Origin: Lysobacterales bacterium
GTDB taxonomy: Bacteria > Pseudomonadota > Gammaproteobacteria > Xanthomonadales > Marinicellaceae
DNA length: 6,877 nt
NCBI GenBank assembly: GCA_027083915.1
Contig: JALWML010000136.1
Coordinates: forward strand, 1-6,877
Direction: 5' to 3'
Positions 4,848 to 6,877 of this stretch are shown here, piece after piece; position 1 is the first letter of the stretch, and each line of letters starts with the position of its first letter. The position numbers were made by a program, and so were the translations under genes. The notes beneath the pieces are model-generated. The model was not told the DNA's origin and did no database searches. It saw only the letters and a list, made by a program, of their open reading frames with translations.

Positions 4848-5978
4848 TTATTTTTTTGGTTTCCAACTATCTATGTATTCTTTCCACTCTGTTTGTTCCA
4901 ATTCTGTAGTTATTTCTAATGGATCACGGGTGTCTATCATTACTGCCACTTCATCAGTCATGGCATTATCTTGTTTAAAGGCTTTAGCCATCGCTCCAGG
5001 ATGTGGTCCATGAGTAAAACCTTGTGGATGATAGGTTATCATACCTGGGTGTATATTGTCGCGCGAAAAGAAGCTGCCCATGTGATAAAACAAAACTTCA
5101 TCGTAATCATCATTGTTGTGGAAAAATGGTATTTTAAGAGCTTTTTCTGCTGTTTCAAACAAACGCGGAACAAAGGTGCAAATTAAAAATCGATTGCCCA
5201 TAAATGTCGTATGAGCCGAAGGTGGCACATGGTATTTATGGCTCAATAAAGGTGAAATATCACGCCAATTTAATTTAATCGGCATTAAATTACCTCGCCA
5301 ACCCACTGCGTCCAAAGGATTGAAAGGAAAAATCTGACAACTCATTTTGTTTTTATGCTTAATTAAATGCGTCCATTGTTCATCATCATTTTGTTGGCTT
5401 TTAAACTTGTCATTGATAGCAGGCACCTCTATTACGGCAGGGTCAACAATCGCATTGGGACCAAGCAAACCTTTATCAGGGAATTGATAATGAGCATTAG
5501 TGCACTCAATCATTAATATCTTGCATAACTGAGAGGTTTCTATACGCCATTTAGTACAGCGTGGCAACATAAAATAATCGCCTTCTGATAGTTTTATATG
5601 ACCATAATCACAATAAACTTCTAAACTTCCTTCGTGAACAAAAAGCATTTCATCGCCATCAGCGTTACTGACTAAGTGGTTCATACTCTCATCTATCTTG
5701 AGCATACGCACCTTAATTGAGGCATTATGCATGATTATTGGCGATTTGTATGGACTGCTTTCAACATCCGTAATTTTATTGGTATCAAAAGCGCGTGGTT
5801 GTAAATCCCCTTCAAAATCAATCCAGCCAGTTGGCATGTTTTTATGATAAAAGTGCGCAACAGGTCCAAAAAAACCTTCTTTACCCACTTCGCGTTCATA
5901 AGTTCCTTCGGGTAAATCATAATGGGCTTGTTTGGCAACCACACCTTCTTTTTTAAATGTTTGTATCCAATTTTTCAT
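4848..5978 (-). CDS. hmgA: Homogentisate 1,2-dioxygenase, 376 aa
   Basis: This enzyme opens the aromatic ring of homogentisate to give maleylacetoacetate, using Fe(II) and O2. The C-terminal cupin carries the expected iron site: FFHNNDDYDEVLFYHMG (285-301) with H287 and E294, followed by HPQGFTHGPHPG (317-328) with H323, which aligns with His371 in the HGP motif of the human enzyme. An N-terminal cupin is also visible (GDEMLFVHEGSLEVY, 108-122; LSEGDYFMLPR, 130-140) but lacks a full metal set, as is usual. The conserved stretch MPTGWIDFEGDLQPRAF is at 48-64. The length of 376 fits the shorter bacterial branch rather than the roughly 440-residue animal type. The ATG at 5976-5978 shares one base with the hpd stop (TAATG) and is preceded by AGAGGG at 8 bases, so it is almost certainly cotranscribed and translationally coupled with hpd. 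Confidence 0.95.
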   Translation of the reverse strand: MKNWIQTFKKEGVVAKQAHYDLPEGTYEREVGKEGFFGPVAHFYHKNMPTGWIDFEGDLQPRAFDTNKITDVESSPYKSPIIMHNASIKVRMLKIDESMNHLVSNADGDEMLFVHEGSLEVYCDYGHIKLSEGDYFMLPRCTKWRIETSQLCKILMIECTNAHYQFPDKGLLGPNAIVDPAVIEVPAINDKFKSQQNDDEQWTHLIKHKNKMSCQIFPFNPLDAVGWRGNLMPIKLNWRDISPLLSHKYHVPPSAHTTFMGNRFLICTFVPRLFETAEKALKIPFFHNNDDYDEVLFYHMGSFFSRDNIHPGMITYHPQGFTHGPHPGAMAKAFKQDNAMTDEVAVMIDTRDPLEITTELEQTEWKEYIDSWKPKK

Positions 5979-6877
5979 TATAAAAACCCTCTTCTTTTTT
6001 GGTCTAATTCAATGGAATCAAATAAGGCTTGGAAGTTACCTTCGCCAAATCCTTGGTTACCTTTGCGTTGAATAATTTCAAAGAAAATAGGCCCTATACA
6101 ATTTTGAGTAAATATCTGTAACAGTATTTTTTCACCTGTTTCTTCATCGGCATCAATTAAAATACTGTTCTCCTGTAAACGAGGAATATCTTCTTGATGT
6201 TTTGAAACACGTTTATCAATAATAGTGTAATATGTTTCTGGTGTCACAAGAAAATCCACACCTGCTGCTTTTATTGACTCAATGGTTTCATAAATATTCT
6301 CAGTATATAAAGCAATATGCTGGATACCCTCGCCTTTATACTCTTGAATGTATTCATTGATTTGAGACTTTTCATCAGGCGATTCATTTAGTGGTATCTT
6401 AACTGAACCATTAGGTGATTTCATTGCTTTTGATGTCAAACCCGTTTGCGAGCCTTTAATATCAAAATAACGAATCTGTTCAAATTGAAACAAATCCACG
6501 TAATACTGTCCCCACTTCTCCATGTTGCCGTAATAGACATTATGGGTTAAATGATCAATAAATGTTAGACCAACACCACTTGGGTATTGATTCATACCAG
6601 CAATATTCTCAAAATCGTTATCCAGCAAATCTTTATAATTTTGCTTATCCACTAAATACAAAACTGCCCCACCAATACCTTTGACTGCGGGTAAGTTTAA
6701 ATCTCCTTTAATTTCTTCCGAACCATTAGCTAACGCATGTTGCAAAGCCGCTTGTGCATCATCAAAGACAATAGAAAATCCATTGGCACATGGCCCATGT
6801 TCCTTTGTAAACTTTTCTGCAAAGCTTTGTTTCTCATTATTAAAAATAAAATCAATACTTCCTTGCCTAAACAGTGT
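5978..6877 (-). CDS. hpd: 4-hydroxyphenylpyruvate dioxygenase, 5' end outside the window
   Basis: The frame is open from the right edge to TAA at 5978-5980, giving 299 residues of an enzyme usually about 350 long, so roughly 50 N-terminal residues are missing. The visible part starts TLFRQGSIDFIFNNE, a normal HPPD N-domain motif. All three iron ligands are present: FIDHLTHNV (fragment H109), GIQHIALYT (H187) and FFEIIQRKGNQGFGEGNF (E267), and the C-terminal helix IELDQKRRGFL closes the active site. It converts 4-hydroxyphenylpyruvate to homogentisate with O2, releasing CO2, and hands its product to the HmgA encoded directly downstream. A TTG at 6743-6745 inside the frame is not the start, since conserved HPPD sequence continues upstream of it. 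The promoter is beyond the window. Confidence 0.97.
   Translation of the reverse strand, partial: TLFRQGSIDFIFNNEKQSFAEKFTKEHGPCANGFSIVFDDAQAALQHALANGSEEIKGDLNLPAVKGIGGAVLYLVDKQNYKDLLDNDFENIAGMNQYPSGVGLTFIDHLTHNVYYGNMEKWGQYYVDLFQFEQIRYFDIKGSQTGLTSKAMKSPNGSVKIPLNESPDEKSQINEYIQEYKGEGIQHIALYTENIYETIESIKAAGVDFLVTPETYYTIIDKRVSKHQEDIPRLQENSILIDADEETGEKILLQIFTQNCIGPIFFEIIQRKGNQGFGEGNFQALFDSIELDQKRRGFL

Noticed and set aside
4971..5186. Plus-strand 71-codon open frame
   Set aside because: Opposite hmgA, whose protein is strongly conserved across this stretch.
5735..5944. Minus-strand 69-codon open frame
   Set aside because: A shifted-frame reading inside hmgA with no supporting features.
6743..6745. 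TTG as a possible start of hpd
   Set aside because: Conserved HPPD sequence (TLFRQGSIDF and on) continues in frame upstream to the window edge, so the true start is outside.

Overview
The window looks like a piece of a low-GC gammaproteobacterial chromosome. This is inferred from protein character and from the mix of genes and intergenic repeats; the sequence does not fix the genus. Every gene I can support lies on the minus strand, so the order of transcription is from the right edge to the left edge. No RNA gene or CRISPR array was seen.

Right part (about 3061-6877): tyrosine/homogentisate catabolism. In transcription order these are 4-hydroxyphenylpyruvate dioxygenase (hpd, 5' end outside the window), homogentisate 1,2-dioxygenase (hmgA, start overlapping the hpd stop by one base), and a short fumarylacetoacetate hydrolase-family enzyme (fah). 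Together they would convert 4-hydroxyphenylpyruvate through homogentisate to the final hydrolysis giving fumarate and acetoacetate. No maleylacetoacetate isomerase gene is visible.

Between hmgA and fah (about 4042-4847) the cluster is split by a repeat-rich island. It holds two 81-bp copies of a REP/BIME-like element made of paired inverted hairpins, an inverted pair of a short GGGTTTACCCACC-type motif, a related pair of GGAGTC hairpins, and a small AT-rich membrane-protein gene. That gene seems to be cut by an in-frame TAA: reading on in the same frame gives another basic stretch, a transmembrane segment and a short tail.

Middle part (about 2225-3060): a complete type II toxin-antitoxin operon, mazE then mazF, with overlapping ends and a palindromic AT-rich candidate operator upstream. 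Between it and fah lies a 250-bp gene-free stretch with two dispersed intergenic repeat sequences.

Left part (1-2198): a four-helix membrane protein of unknown function, a fold-type I PLP-dependent aminotransferase of unknown substrate, and the first 177 codons of a phytanoyl-CoA dioxygenase (PhyH) family oxygenase that runs off the left edge. A role for the aminotransferase in supplying 4-hydroxyphenylpyruvate from tyrosine is possible but unproven.
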